Below are positions 43,658 through 51,873 of a stretch of DNA of 64,000 nucleotides, piece after piece. Location: positions 372,001 to 436,000 of the forward strand of contig NZ_VIVL01000001.1 in assembly GCF_007828835.1 (NCBI RefSeq). Direction: 5' to 3'. This stretch comes from Variovorax beijingensis (GTDB lineage Bacteria > Pseudomonadota > Gammaproteobacteria > Burkholderiales > Burkholderiaceae_C). A program made the translations under genes and the position numbers. The notes under the pieces were generated by a model that worked only from the letters and a program-made list of their open reading frames with translations, searched no databases and was not told where the DNA came from. The first letter of the stretch is position 1. Each line of letters opens with the position of its first letter.

Positions 43658-44929
43658 ATGGCGAAGCTCCTGCTCGGCTGCATTGCCGACGATTTCACCG
43701 GCGCCACCGACCTGGCCAACAACCTCGTGCGCGCCGGCATGCGCGTGGTGCAGGCGATCGGCGTGCCGGCCACGCCGCTGGCCGCTGACGTCGATGCGGT
43801 GGTGGTTGCGCTCAAGTCGCGCACCATCGCGCCGGCCGAGGCCATCGCGCAGTCGCTCGAGGCACTGCGCTGGCTGCAGGCGCAGGGCGCGCAACAGATC
43901 TACTTCAAGTACTGCTCCACCTTCGACAGCACGCCGCAGGGCAACATCGGCCCGGTGACCGAGGCGTTGATGGAAGCGCTGCAATGCGACTTCACCATCG
44001 CCACGCCCGCCTTCCCCGACAACAAGCGCACCGTGTTCAAGGGCTATCTGTTCGCGGGCGATGTGCTGCTCAACGAGAGCGGCATGCAGAACCATCCGCT
44101 CACGCCGATGACCGACCCGAACCTCGTGCGCGTGCTGCAGGCGCAGTGCACGCGCAAGGTGGGGCTGATCGACTACGCCGTGGTGGCGCGCGGTGCAGAG
44201 GCCATCGGCGAGCGCATCGGCCAGCTGAAGGCCGAGGGTGTGTCCGTCGCCATCGTCGATGCGGTGTCGAACGACGACCTGCTGCGCATGGGCCCCGCGC
44301 TTGCGAAGATGCCGCTGGTCACCGCGGGCTCGGGCGTGGCCATCGGGCTGCCGGCCAATTTCGGCCTGGCGCCGTCGTCGCAGGCCAGTGCGCTGCCGGC
44401 GGCCGGCGGGTTGCGGGCCGTGGTCTCGGGCAGCTGCTCGCTGGCCACCAACCGGCAGGTGCTCGACTTCATCCAGCGCGGCGGCGCGGCGCTGGCGGTC
44501 GATCCGCTTCGCATTGCCGCAGGCGTGGACGTCGCGGCCGAAGCGCTGGCCTGGGCCGCGCCGCTGATCGGCAAGCAGCCGGTGCTGGTGTATTCCACCG
44601 CCGAGGCCGGCGCTGTGAAATCGGTGCAGGGCAGGCTCGGGGTCGAGGAAGCCGGCGCGATGGTCGAGCGCACCATTGCCGCCATTGCGCGCGGCCTGGT
44701 CGAGCGAGGTGTGCGCCAGCTGGTGGTGGCGGGCGGCGAAACCTCGGGTGCCTGCGTGCAGGCGCTGGGCATCGCGCAGATGCAGATCGGTCCGCAGATC
44801 GACCCCGGGGTGCCGTGGTGCCATGCGCGCACCGACGTTGCGGAAGGCCTGCCGGTGCACATCGCGCTGAAGTCGGGCAACTTCGGGGGGGACGATTTCT
44901 TCACCAAGGCCTTTACAGTGCTGGCATGA
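43658..44929 (+). CDS. otnK: 3-oxo-tetronate 4-kinase
   Basis: The 423-residue protein belongs to the DUF1537 acid-sugar kinase family. The N-terminal substrate domain has GCIADDFTGATDLANNL and YFKYCSTFDSTPQGNIG; the C-terminal nucleotide domain has VVSGSCSLATNRQ, VVAGGETSGA and GNFGGDDFF. It phosphorylates 3-oxo-tetronate with ATP to 3-oxo-tetronate 4-phosphate. Length and both domains are complete. Its stop overlaps the otnC start (ATGA), so the two are translationally coupled. Confidence 0.95.
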   Translation: MAKLLLGCIADDFTGATDLANNLVRAGMRVVQAIGVPATPLAADVDAVVVALKSRTIAPAEAIAQSLEALRWLQAQGAQQIYFKYCSTFDSTPQGNIGPVTEALMEALQCDFTIATPAFPDNKRTVFKGYLFAGDVLLNESGMQNHPLTPMTDPNLVRVLQAQCTRKVGLIDYAVVARGAEAIGERIGQLKAEGVSVAIVDAVSNDDLLRMGPALAKMPLVTAGSGVAIGLPANFGLAPSSQASALPAAGGLRAVVSGSCSLATNRQVLDFIQRGGAALAVDPLRIAAGVDVAAEALAWAAPLIGKQPVLVYSTAEAGAVKSVQGRLGVEEAGAMVERTIAAIARGLVERGVRQLVVAGGETSGACVQALGIAQMQIGPQIDPGVPWCHARTDVAEGLPVHIALKSGNFGGDDFFTKAFTVLA

Positions 44930-45594
44930 CCGAGAACCAAGCCCGCGAAGAAATCTGCCGCGTCGGCCGCAGCCTGTTCGAGCGCGGCTACGTGCATGCC
45001 ACCGCGGGCAACATCAGCGTGCGGCTGGACGATGGCTTCCTCATCACGCCGACCGATGCCTGCCTGGGCTTTCTCGATCCGGCACGCCTGGCAAGACTCG
45101 ATGCGCAGGGCCAGCAGACCGGCGGCGACCGCGCCAGCAAGACCATTGCGCTGCACACCCGCATCTACGCCGCGGCGCGCAGGTTCGATGCCAACACGGC
45201 CTGCGTGATCCACACGCACAGCACGCACTGCGTCGCGCTCACGCTGGCGAACACGCCGGCCGGCGAACTGCTGCCCGCGCTCACGCCGTATTTCGTGATG
45301 AAGGTCGGCCACGTGCCGCTCATTCCGTACCACCGCCCCGGCGCGCCCGAAGCGGCCGAGCTCGTGGCGCAGGCCATCGAGCGCCATGGCGCGGCCGGCA
45401 CGCCGGTTCGTGCCGTGATGCTCGAACGGCTCGGTCCCAATGTCTGGCACGAGAGTCCGGCCGCCGCGATGGCGGTGCTCGAGGAGCTCGAGGAAACCGC
45501 CAAGCTCCGGCTGCTCGCGGGCCCCGCCAGACCCGAGCCGCTCGGCAACGAACAGATCGATGAACTGCGCCGCACCTTCGGCGCGCGCTGGTAG
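44926..45594 (+). CDS. otnC: 3-oxo-tetronate 4-phosphate decarboxylase
   Basis: The 222-residue class II aldolase/adducin-fold protein has GNISVRLDDGFLITPTDA (phosphate-binding loop), metal ligands in VIHTHSTHCVALT, and an acidic residue in the HVPLIPYHRPG region. In this pathway it decarboxylates 3-oxo-tetronate 4-phosphate to dihydroxyacetone phosphate and CO2, linking the operon to glycolysis. Start overlaps the otnK stop. Confidence 0.93.
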   Translation: MTENQAREEICRVGRSLFERGYVHATAGNISVRLDDGFLITPTDACLGFLDPARLARLDAQGQQTGGDRASKTIALHTRIYAAARRFDANTACVIHTHSTHCVALTLANTPAGELLPALTPYFVMKVGHVPLIPYHRPGAPEAAELVAQAIERHGAAGTPVRAVMLERLGPNVWHESPAAAMAVLEELEETAKLRLLAGPARPEPLGNEQIDELRRTFGARW

Positions 45595-45619
45595 CCAGCA
45601 GTAGTAGTAAAAACACGCC

Positions 45620-46438
45620 ATGCCCCAATTCGCCGCCAACCTCTCGATGCTCTATCCGGAGCTCGACTTCCTCGACCGCTTCGAAGCCGCCGCGAAGGAC
45701 GGCTTCAAGGCCGTCGAGTATCTTTTTCCCTATCCCTACGAGCGCCGCCAGATCGCGGCCCGCCTGAAGGACAACGGCCTGCAGCAGGTGCTCTTCAACG
45801 CCCCGCCGGGCGATTGGGACCGCGGCGAGCGCGGCCTCGCCTGCCTGCCGGGCCGCGACGCCGAATTCCGCGAGGGCATGGCCACGGCCATCGACTATGC
45901 GGTGGCGCTCGATTGCCCGCGCATCCACGTCATGGCCGGCCTGGTGCCCGAAGGCCTGGAGCGCGAGGCCGTGCAGCCGGTGTATGTGGACAACCTGCGC
46001 TGGGCCGCGGCCGAGGCGGCCAAGGCCGGGCGCGACGTGCTGATCGAGCCCATCAACACGCGCGACATCCCGCGCTTCTTCCTGAACCGGCAGGACCATG
46101 CGCACGAGATCGTCGACATGGTGGGCGCCCCCAACCTCAAGGTGCAGATGGACCTGTACCACTGCCAGATCGTCGAGGGCGACGTGGCCATGAAGATCCG
46201 CAAGTACCTGCCCACGGGCCGCGTGGGCCACATCCAGATTGCCGGCGTGCCCGAGCGCCACGAACCCGACATCGGCGAGCAGAACTATCCCTACCTGTTC
46301 GACCTGATCGACGAGGTGTCGGCGCAGTGCGGCTGGCAGGGCTGGGTCGGCTGCGAGTACCGGCCCCGGCGCGGTTCGGAACCCGGCGGCACCTCGGCCG
46401 GCCTGGGCTGGCTGCGGGCGCTGCAACAGCGCGCATGA
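45620..46438 (+). CDS. otnI: 2-oxo-tetronate isomerase
   Basis: The 272-residue TIM-barrel protein is of the hydroxypyruvate-isomerase family: [20 protein letters not shown] at the start, [20 protein letters not shown], metal ligands in [35 protein letters not shown] and WVGCEYRP. OtnI converts 2-oxo-tetronate to 3-oxo-tetronate, the OtnK substrate. A hydroxypyruvate isomerase role is the alternative without context. The stop overlaps the ATG of the following amidohydrolase. Confidence 0.93.
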   Translation: MPQFAANLSMLYPELDFLDRFEAAAKDGFKAVEYLFPYPYERRQIAARLKDNGLQQVLFNAPPGDWDRGERGLACLPGRDAEFREGMATAIDYAVALDCPRIHVMAGLVPEGLEREAVQPVYVDNLRWAAAEAAKAGRDVLIEPINTRDIPRFFLNRQDHAHEIVDMVGAPNLKVQMDLYHCQIVEGDVAMKIRKYLPTGRVGHIQIAGVPERHEPDIGEQNYPYLFDLIDEVSAQCGWQGWVGCEYRPRRGSEPGGTSAGLGWLRALQQRA

Positions 46439-47634
46439 AGCTCGAGTCGCTGCGCATTCCGCCGCGGCTGCGCGGCTTTGCCGCGGGCGATGCGCAGGTC
46501 TTCGACCTCACGCTGGCGGGCGACAGGGTCGAATCGATCGTGCCGAGCCCATCGCAGTCGCAGGCGCGCGGCACCTTGCTGAGCGCGCTGGTCGAGGCGC
46601 ATGCGCACATCGACAAGAACTACACCGTGCAGGAAGTCGGCGCGGCCCAGGGCAACCTGTTCGCGGCCATCGACCGCATGGCCAAGCACCGCGCGGGCTG
46701 GAGCGGCCAGGCGCTGCGCCCGCGCATGGAGCGCGCGCTGCACGAGGCCTGGCAGTCGGGCACGCGGGCGCTGCGCACGCACATCGACTGGGTGGAAGGC
46801 GAGCCGCCCGCCGCGCTGGCGGTCTTCGAGGCGCTGCGCGAAGAGTGGCGCGGCCGCATCGAGCTGCAGTTCGTCTCGCTCACGCCGCTGGACCTGTTCG
46901 CCGATCTCGCGGCCGGCGAGCGCATCGCGCGCGAAGTCAAGCGCGCAGGCGGCGTGCTGGGCGCCTTCGTCTATCGCAACGAGGGCCTGGTGCACAAGCT
47001 GGGCCGCGTGTTCGACCTCGCGCGGGACCAGGGCCTCGGCCTCGACTTCCATGTCGACGAGGGCCTCGACGCCGATGCGAGCGGCCTGCGCAGCATTGCG
47101 CAGCTGGTGCGTGCGCGCGACTTCCGGCGCGGCGTGGTCTGCGGCCACTGCTGCTCGCTGGCGATGCAGGACGATGCCGTCGCCAACGAAACGCTGGCGC
47201 TGTGCGCGGGCGCCGGCCTCCACATCGTCGCGCTGCCGACCACCAACCTCTACCTGCAGGGCGCCTGGGACCGCACGCCCGTGCCGCGCGGCATCACGCG
47301 CATCCGCGAGGCGGCGGCACGGGGCTTGCGTGCGAGCCTGGCAACGGACAACGTGCAGGACGCCTTCTATCCCTATGGCAGCTACGACCTTCTCGAAACC
47401 TTCGGCCTCGGCGTGCAGATGGCGCACCTCGCGCCCGCGGACGAATGGCTCGACGCGATCACCCTCAGCCCCGCGAAGGCGCTCGGCCTTGCGTGGGACG
47501 GCCGCATCGCACCGGGCTGCCCCGCGGACCTGGTGCTGCTCGCAGCCACCGGCGAGCATGAACTCGTCGGTCCGCGCGGACGCCGGCGCATCGTGATCCG
47601 AGGCGGTCAAAAAATTCTGGAGCCAACACGATGA
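46435..47634 (+). CDS. Cytosine-deaminase-like metal-dependent amidohydrolase
   Basis: The 399-residue amidohydrolase is most like CodA-type deaminases: metal motif [10 protein letters not shown] (HxH), [18 protein letters not shown] and the catalytic Asp in [14 protein letters not shown], with PTTNLYLQG as in cytosine deaminase and related enzymes. It would deaminate or hydrolyse a cyclic amidine/amide; substrate unknown. The start overlaps the otnI stop and its own stop overlaps the RidA start, so it is a true member of the tetronate operon although the described pathway has no deaminase step. Confidence 0.85.
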   Translation: MKLESLRIPPRLRGFAAGDAQVFDLTLAGDRVESIVPSPSQSQARGTLLSALVEAHAHIDKNYTVQEVGAAQGNLFAAIDRMAKHRAGWSGQALRPRMERALHEAWQSGTRALRTHIDWVEGEPPAALAVFEALREEWRGRIELQFVSLTPLDLFADLAAGERIAREVKRAGGVLGAFVYRNEGLVHKLGRVFDLARDQGLGLDFHVDEGLDADASGLRSIAQLVRARDFRRGVVCGHCCSLAMQDDAVANETLALCAGAGLHIVALPTTNLYLQGAWDRTPVPRGITRIREAAARGLRASLATDNVQDAFYPYGSYDLLETFGLGVQMAHLAPADEWLDAITLSPAKALGLAWDGRIAPGCPADLVLLAATGEHELVGPRGRRRIVIRGGQKILEPTR

Positions 47635-48098
47635 GCATGGGCAAACCAATGGCCAACTACGCCGCCGCCAAGCGCGTGGGCGATTTCGTCTTCATGAGCG
47701 GCGTGGTTGCGGTCGATCCGGCCACGCGCCGTGCCGTGGCCGGCTACGACGCCATTCCCGAGGAAGCCCGCACGGCCCTGCAGGGCCTGGGCTATGCCAC
47801 GGGGCAGATGTCGGTCGACATCTTCGAGGCCCCCATCGTGGCGCAGAGCTGGTTCGTGCTCGAGCGCATCCGCCAGATCGCGGCCGAGCATGGCGGCACG
47901 ATGGAAGACGTGGTGAAGCTGGTGCAGTACTTCCGGCAACTGCCGCACTACGCGTTCTACAACCGCGTGCGCGGCCTGTTCTATCCGGGCGAGCCGCCAG
48001 TCAGCACGGTGGTCGAGGTGTCGCGCTTCCTGCCGGGCGACGAGGTGCTGGTGGAGGTCGAAGCCACCATGTACCTGCCGCAACGCCGCGCTACCTGA
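47631..48098 (+). CDS. RidA-family protein
   Basis: The 155-residue RidA/YjgF-like protein has the fold pattern FVFMSGVVAVDP, a central helix segment (VLERIRQIAAEHGGTMEDVVKLVQ) and the closing VEVSRFLPGDEVLVEVEATMYL. RidA proteins hydrolyse reactive enamines/imines released by PLP enzymes and deaminases. Translationally coupled to the upstream amidohydrolase (ATGA overlap), it probably clears an imine or enamine made by that enzyme. It overlaps the convergent TetR-type gene by eight bases. Confidence 0.88.
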   Translation: MSMGKPMANYAAAKRVGDFVFMSGVVAVDPATRRAVAGYDAIPEEARTALQGLGYATGQMSVDIFEAPIVAQSWFVLERIRQIAAEHGGTMEDVVKLVQYFRQLPHYAFYNRVRGLFYPGEPPVSTVVEVSRFLPGDEVLVEVEATMYLPQRRAT

Positions 48099-48744
48099 CG
48101 CCCGCGCCCTTCAGCAGGAATTCGGTCACCTGCTCGATCAGGTAGCGCCGGTCCTTGTCGTCGCCTTGCTGCGCCGTGTCGCGGAAGTACGCCGCCTGCG
48201 TGGCGTGGTCGGCATAGAACTGCGTCACCGCCCAGATGTGGAACAGCACCAGCATCGGGTCGGCGGTGTCCATCAGGCCCTGGTTCATCCAGTTCTGTAT
48301 GACGGCGGCGGCCTGGTCGGTGCGCTGCTTGCTCGTGTCCATCATGGTGTTGAGCACCGGCGCGCCGCGCATCATCTCGGCCGTGAAGATGCGCGAGCGC
48401 AGCGGGTGCTCGAACGAGAACACCATCTTGCGGCGGATCAGGTCGCCCAGCACCTTGCGCGGACCGAAGGCCTCGTCGGCAAAGCCGAACACCACGATCC
48501 AGTCGTTGAGGATGTCCTGCAGGATCTGCCGGTAGAGCGCTTCCTTGCTCTCGATGTAGTAGTGCAGCTGCGCCTTCGAGAGCCCGGCCTTGTCGGCAAT
48601 CGCCTGGGTCGATGCACCGGCCAGCCCTTCGCTTGCAAACACCTCGATGGCGGCCTGGTTGATGAGGCCGAGCACCTGCGTGTACTTGCGCGAGCGGCCG
48701 CGCGTGGCGGGCGCCTCGCCGTCGCTTTCTTCCTCGATGCTCAC
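48091..48744 (-). CDS. TetR-family regulator, RutR-like
   Basis: The 217-residue protein has a helix-turn-helix (EVFASEGLAGASTQAIADKA, LSKAQLHYYIESKEALYRQI) and a C-terminal domain with FHIWAVTQFYADHATQ, resembling the YcdC/RutR C-terminal family. RutR binds uracil or thymine. The start is taken as the GTG at 48742-48744, overlapping the stop of the upstream reductase gene (translational coupling). It is the last gene of the cluster that starts at 55755, and a RutR-box-like sequence occurs in front of that first gene. Confidence 0.88.
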   Translation of the reverse strand: MSIEEESDGEAPATRGRSRKYTQVLGLINQAAIEVFASEGLAGASTQAIADKAGLSKAQLHYYIESKEALYRQILQDILNDWIVVFGFADEAFGPRKVLGDLIRRKMVFSFEHPLRSRIFTAEMMRGAPVLNTMMDTSKQRTDQAAAVIQNWMNQGLMDTADPMLVLFHIWAVTQFYADHATQAAYFRDTAQQGDDKDRRYLIEQVTEFLLKGAGVR

Positions 48745-49700
48745 AGCTGAAGCACCAGTTCCAGGCCCTTGGCGCGCGAGCAGCACAAGGCCACCTTGTG
48801 GCGCCGTTCGCTGCCGGTGAGGCAGAAGTCGCGGTGCTCGGCGCCTTCACCATCGCCCTCGACCACGCAGGTGCCGCACAGGCCCTGCTGGCACGACACC
48901 GGGATGTCGATGCCCACTTCGTGCAGCGCATCGACGGCGGTCTGGTCGGCCGCCACCGGCACGCTGATGCCGCGCTGCGCGAGCTTCAGCGTGAAGGGCA
49001 GGCCGGTGCTCGTGTTCGCATCGGTGGGGGCGGCGAAGTATTCGGCGTGCAGCGTGTCCCCGGGCCAATGCGCCGCGGCCTCGCGCACTGCCTTCATGAA
49101 GCCGCCGGGGCCGCAGACGTACAGGTGCGTATCAGGAGCGCGCTCGGCCAGCAGCGCGCGCAGGTCGATGCGCTGCGAGGCGTCGCCCTGGTCGAGGTGC
49201 AGGCGCAGGTGCGGCGCCAGCGCAGGCGAATGCAGCGCATCGGCAAAGGCCAGGTGCTCCTCGCTGCGTGCGAACACGCAGAGCGTGAACGAGTCACCGC
49301 GCGCCGCGAGTGCCTGCGCCATCGCCAGCAGCGGCGTCATGCCGATGCCGCCGGCCAGCAGCAGGTGGTGCTTCGCTTCCTCGCGCAGCGCAAAGGTGTT
49401 GCGCGGCGCGCTGATCGCGAGCAGGTCGCCCTTGCGCACGCGCTCGTGCATCGAGGCCGAGCCGCCGCGGCTTTCGGCTTCGCGCTTCACGCCGATCACG
49501 TAAGAGCCGGTATTCGACGGCGCGCGCGCCAGCGAATACTGGCGCGAGAAGCCGCCCGGCATGTGCACGTCGATGTGCGCGCCGGCCTCGTACTCCGGCA
49601 GCGCGCGACCCCAGGGGTGGATCAGTTCGAAGGCCAGGATTTCCGGCGTCTCGCGCGAGATGCGTTCGACGCGGACGGTGAGCGTGCGTTCGAGGCTCAT
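48741..49700 (-). CDS. PDR/VanB-type ferredoxin reductase
   Basis: The 319-residue protein has an N-terminal flavin domain (RQYSLARAPS), an NAD-binding domain (LAGGIGMTPLLAMAQALA, LYVCGPGGFM) and a C-terminal plant-type 2Fe-2S ferredoxin domain with CQQGLCGTC plus a fourth Cys in HRDFCL. Such proteins feed electrons from NAD(P)H to Rieske oxygenases of the vanillate demethylase type. No Rieske oxygenase gene is in this window, so its partner is encoded elsewhere or it serves another acceptor. GGGAGA precedes the ATG at 49700. The flavodoxin-like gene ends 16 bp upstream. Confidence 0.92.
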   Translation of the reverse strand: MSLERTLTVRVERISRETPEILAFELIHPWGRALPEYEAGAHIDVHMPGGFSRQYSLARAPSNTGSYVIGVKREAESRGGSASMHERVRKGDLLAISAPRNTFALREEAKHHLLLAGGIGMTPLLAMAQALAARGDSFTLCVFARSEEHLAFADALHSPALAPHLRLHLDQGDASQRIDLRALLAERAPDTHLYVCGPGGFMKAVREAAAHWPGDTLHAEYFAAPTDANTSTGLPFTLKLAQRGISVPVAADQTAVDALHEVGIDIPVSCQQGLCGTCVVEGDGEGAEHRDFCLTGSERRHKVALCCSRAKGLELVLQL

Positions 49701-49716
49701 GGTGTTGTCTCCCTGG

Positions 49717-50307
49717 CTAGATGCTCTGCAGCTTGCGCGCAACGCGTTCGATGAAATGGGTGCGGTCGCGCGCGGTGACGGCGTTCATGTCGTGCAGCTG
49801 CAGCCACGTGACCTTGCAGCGCCACGCGAACAGTGCCCGCAGCGCGCGCGTGAAGAGCCGCCGGCCCGGGTCGCCGATGAGCATCACGAACCAGCGCGGC
49901 GAGCCGCCCGTGGTCACCACCGTCAGCCGCCGGATGTGCCGCATGCCCGACCTGGCGAGCTGCCCCTTGCGCTCTGCGGGCAGAAAGGCCACGCCCGGCA
50001 GCCACACCCGCTCCAGCCAGCCTTTGAGCATGGAGGGCGGCCCATGGAACCAGGTGGGATAGACGAACACCAGGTGCTCGGCCCACAGCAGCGCTTCGAC
50101 ATGCGGCTTGACGCGTTCGCGGATCAGTTCGGGGTTGTCGAGATAGGCGATGCGCTCTTCGCGCGTCAGCGTGGGGTCGAAGCCTTCGGCGTAGAGGTCG
50201 ATGGCCTTGACGGGGTGCCGCGGCTGGAGGGCCTCGAGCGCGGTGCGGTAGAGCGCGTGGTTGAAGCTGTCAGGGTTCGGATGGCAGTGGACGACGAGCG
50301 TTTTCAT
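49717..50307 (-). CDS. NAD(P)H-dependent flavin oxidoreductase (flavodoxin-like fold)
   Basis: The 196-residue protein is of the NQO1/MdaB/KefF type: start MKTLVVHCHPNPDSFNHALY (phosphate loop), YPTWFHGPPSMLKGWLERVW (flavin isoalloxazine and active-site segment) and VVTTGGSPRWF. It reduces quinones, azo or nitro compounds with NAD(P)H and FMN/FAD. It lies between a REP-like element and the PDR reductase gene on the same strand. Confidence 0.88.
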   Translation of the reverse strand: MKTLVVHCHPNPDSFNHALYRTALEALQPRHPVKAIDLYAEGFDPTLTREERIAYLDNPELIRERVKPHVEALLWAEHLVFVYPTWFHGPPSMLKGWLERVWLPGVAFLPAERKGQLARSGMRHIRRLTVVTTGGSPRWFVMLIGDPGRRLFTRALRALFAWRCKVTWLQLHDMNAVTARDRTHFIERVARKLQSI

Positions 50308-50338
50308 GGGGAGGGCCGGTTCGCCGGTTCGGCGAGAC

Positions 50339-50408
50339 GGGGTCAGAGCCCAGGGAATGAAGAGCCGCGCAGCGCCTTATGGCAACCCAGGCGCCGGCAT
50401 CTGACCCC
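50339..50408. repeat. REP-like palindromic element with GGGGTCAGA ends
   Basis: The 70-bp segment has perfect 9-bp terminal inverted repeats, GGGGTCAGA (50339-50347) and TCTGACCCC (50400-50408). An inner GC-rich region contains further short inverted matches (CGCC/GGCG). GGGGTCAGA-type ends are known from REP sequences of betaproteobacteria, as I recall. It sits in the 139-bp gap between two genes of the minus-strand cluster. Confidence 0.6.
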
Positions 50409-50446
50409 GGCGCAAGCCCCGCGCGGCCCGCGGGAAAAATCGGCGC

Positions 50447-51475
50447 CTACTTTCCAGCGAGCTTCTTGCGGACGTCGACACCGACGCCCTTGTTGACGAA
50501 CTGCGTGGTCACGACCTTCGAGAGATCGACCTCGCCGGGCTTGTAGAGGCCGGCCTTCACCATCTTGTCGTAGAAGTCCTTCACGCGGGCCTCGTCCATC
50601 GCGCCGATGCCCTTGGTGAGCGACTCGCCGCTGTCGACGATGCCCATCTTCTTCATGAGCTCGATCGAGCCCTGCGACGCGGCGACGGGCGAGTCGGGGT
50701 TGATCTTGGCGATCATCTCGTTGGCGGCCTTGTTGTCGCCGTAGAGGTAGTTGTTCCAGCCGATGATCGAGGCCTCTACGAACTTGCGCACCGTCTCGGG
50801 CTTGGTCTTGACGAGGTCGGCGCGCGTCTCGATGGTGGTCGAGTAGGTCGAGAAGCCGTTGTCGGCCAAGAGCTGCACCACGGGATCGAAGCCGGCCTGG
50901 GCCTTGATCGAAAGCGGCTCCGAAATGGCGTAGCCCTGCTGGATCGACTTCTTGTCCGCGAGGAACGGGCCGACATTGAAGGTGTAGGGCTTGAGCTGCG
51001 AATCCTTGAAGCCGTGCTCCGACTTCATCCACTGCCAGAAGCTAAACTGGCCGTCCTTGCCGATGAAGGCCACGGGCGCCTTGGCCATGTCCTTGAAGGT
51101 GTCGAAGCCCTGGCCCGGATGCGCGAACATGGCCTGCGGATCCTTCTGGAAGAAGGCCGCGACCACCACCGTGGGCACGCCGTTCTTGACGTTGTCGAAG
51201 GACTGCAGCAGGTTGCCTGTCATCAGGAAGTCGACCTTGCCGGCCGGCAGCATCGGCCGGTTGTTGACCATCGGTCCGCCCTGCTGGATGTCGACGTCGA
51301 GGCCGTACTTCTTGTAGGTGCCGTCCACCAGCGCCTGGTAGAAGCCGCCGTGGCCGGCCTGCGCCTTCCAGTTGGTGGCGAACACCACTTTTTCCTGCGC
51401 CTGTGCGGCGAAGGCGGCGGCCGCGAGGGCCATGGCTAGGGCAAGCGGACGGATTGTCAGAGCGGGAACGCGCAT
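50447..51475 (-). CDS. ABC transporter substrate-binding protein, NMT1/THI5-like
   Basis: The 342-residue protein has a signal peptide (LALAMALAAAAFAAQA|QEK) and an NMT1-type fold: VVFATNWKAQAGHGGFYQAL, YKKYGLDVDIQQGGP, KVDFLMTGNLLQ, and YAISEPLSIKAQ. These proteins bind small aromatic or heterocyclic nitrogen compounds (HMP-type pyrimidines, riboflavin precursors), nitrate, sulfonates or taurine. The matching permease and ATPase are encoded upstream at 53243-54920, separated by an FAD oxidoreductase gene and the repeat region. CAGGAG stands nine bases before the ATG. Confidence 0.9.
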   Translation of the reverse strand: MRVPALTIRPLALAMALAAAAFAAQAQEKVVFATNWKAQAGHGGFYQALVDGTYKKYGLDVDIQQGGPMVNNRPMLPAGKVDFLMTGNLLQSFDNVKNGVPTVVVAAFFQKDPQAMFAHPGQGFDTFKDMAKAPVAFIGKDGQFSFWQWMKSEHGFKDSQLKPYTFNVGPFLADKKSIQQGYAISEPLSIKAQAGFDPVVQLLADNGFSTYSTTIETRADLVKTKPETVRKFVEASIIGWNNYLYGDNKAANEMIAKINPDSPVAASQGSIELMKKMGIVDSGESLTKGIGAMDEARVKDFYDKMVKAGLYKPGEVDLSKVVTTQFVNKGVGVDVRKKLAGK

Positions 51476-51573
51476 GGCAGTGGACTCCTGGTGTGAATTC
51501 GACGGGATATTCTCATGTCGGCTTGGCCATCGTTCGATGGACGAGGCTGCAAGTTCGGTGCAGTTCGGGGCGC

Positions 51574-51671
51574 GTGCACAGGCCGCCGGGTACTTCCCTC
51601 CGCGAATGTCCCCCGGGGCTGCGCCCCTCCTCCTTTATTTCGCTGCGGGAAGCACCCGACGCCCTGTGCAC
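51574..51671 (-). repeat. Palindromic structured element, copy 1
   Basis: A 98-bp element. The outer stem pairs 51574-51597 with 51648-51671 with three mismatches (GTGCACAGG.../...CCTGTGCAC, then CGGGTaCTTCC/GGAAGcACCCG). An inner hairpin, GGGGC-TGC-GCCCC, lies at 51615-51627. Between the stems lie segments nearly identical to copy 2: on the minus strand CGCAGCGAAATAAAGGAGG and GGGGGACATTCGCGGAG. Orientation is set so that both copies read the same way. Further shared sequence, CGCGCCCCGAAC, flanks the 3' side. Confidence 0.85.
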
Positions 51672-51717
51672 CTGGGCACGCTGTCGGTGAACCGCGATCA
51701 ACGACCGTTGCTGATAA

Positions 51718-51813
51718 CGCTCCCGTCGATGGGGTGCCTTGCGCAGCGAAATAAAGGAGGAGGCCGAAGGCCGGGGGACATTCGCGGAGCAAGGTACCCC
51801 GTCGGCGGGAGCG
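51718..51813 (+). repeat. Palindromic structured element, copy 2
   Basis: A 96-bp element. Positions 51718-51742 pair with 51789-51813 without interruption if G-T wobbles are allowed (CGCTCCCG/CGGGAGCG outside, GGGGTGCCTTGC/GCAAGGTACCCC inside). An inner hairpin, GGCC-GAA-GGCC, lies at 51762-51772. The unpaired parts match copy 1, while the outer stem and inner hairpin differ in sequence but keep pairing. An SD-like AAAGGAGGAGG is part of the conserved core. Confidence 0.85.
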
Positions 51814-51873
51814 CGCCCCGAACAGCAGCGCTCGAAACCACCAACGCGACAGACGACCAAGCGACGCTTCATT

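Larger units (their letters stand above)
51476..51873. other. Intergenic region filled by two inverted palindromic elements
   Basis: This 398-bp gap between the substrate-binding protein gene and the FAD oxidoreductase gene holds two related palindromes in inverted orientation (51574-51671 and 51718-51813). Frames across them give low-quality peptides that repeat in several readings, so I call no gene. The remaining parts (51476-51573, 51672-51717, 51814-51873) show no clear promoter or gene. Confidence 0.8.
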
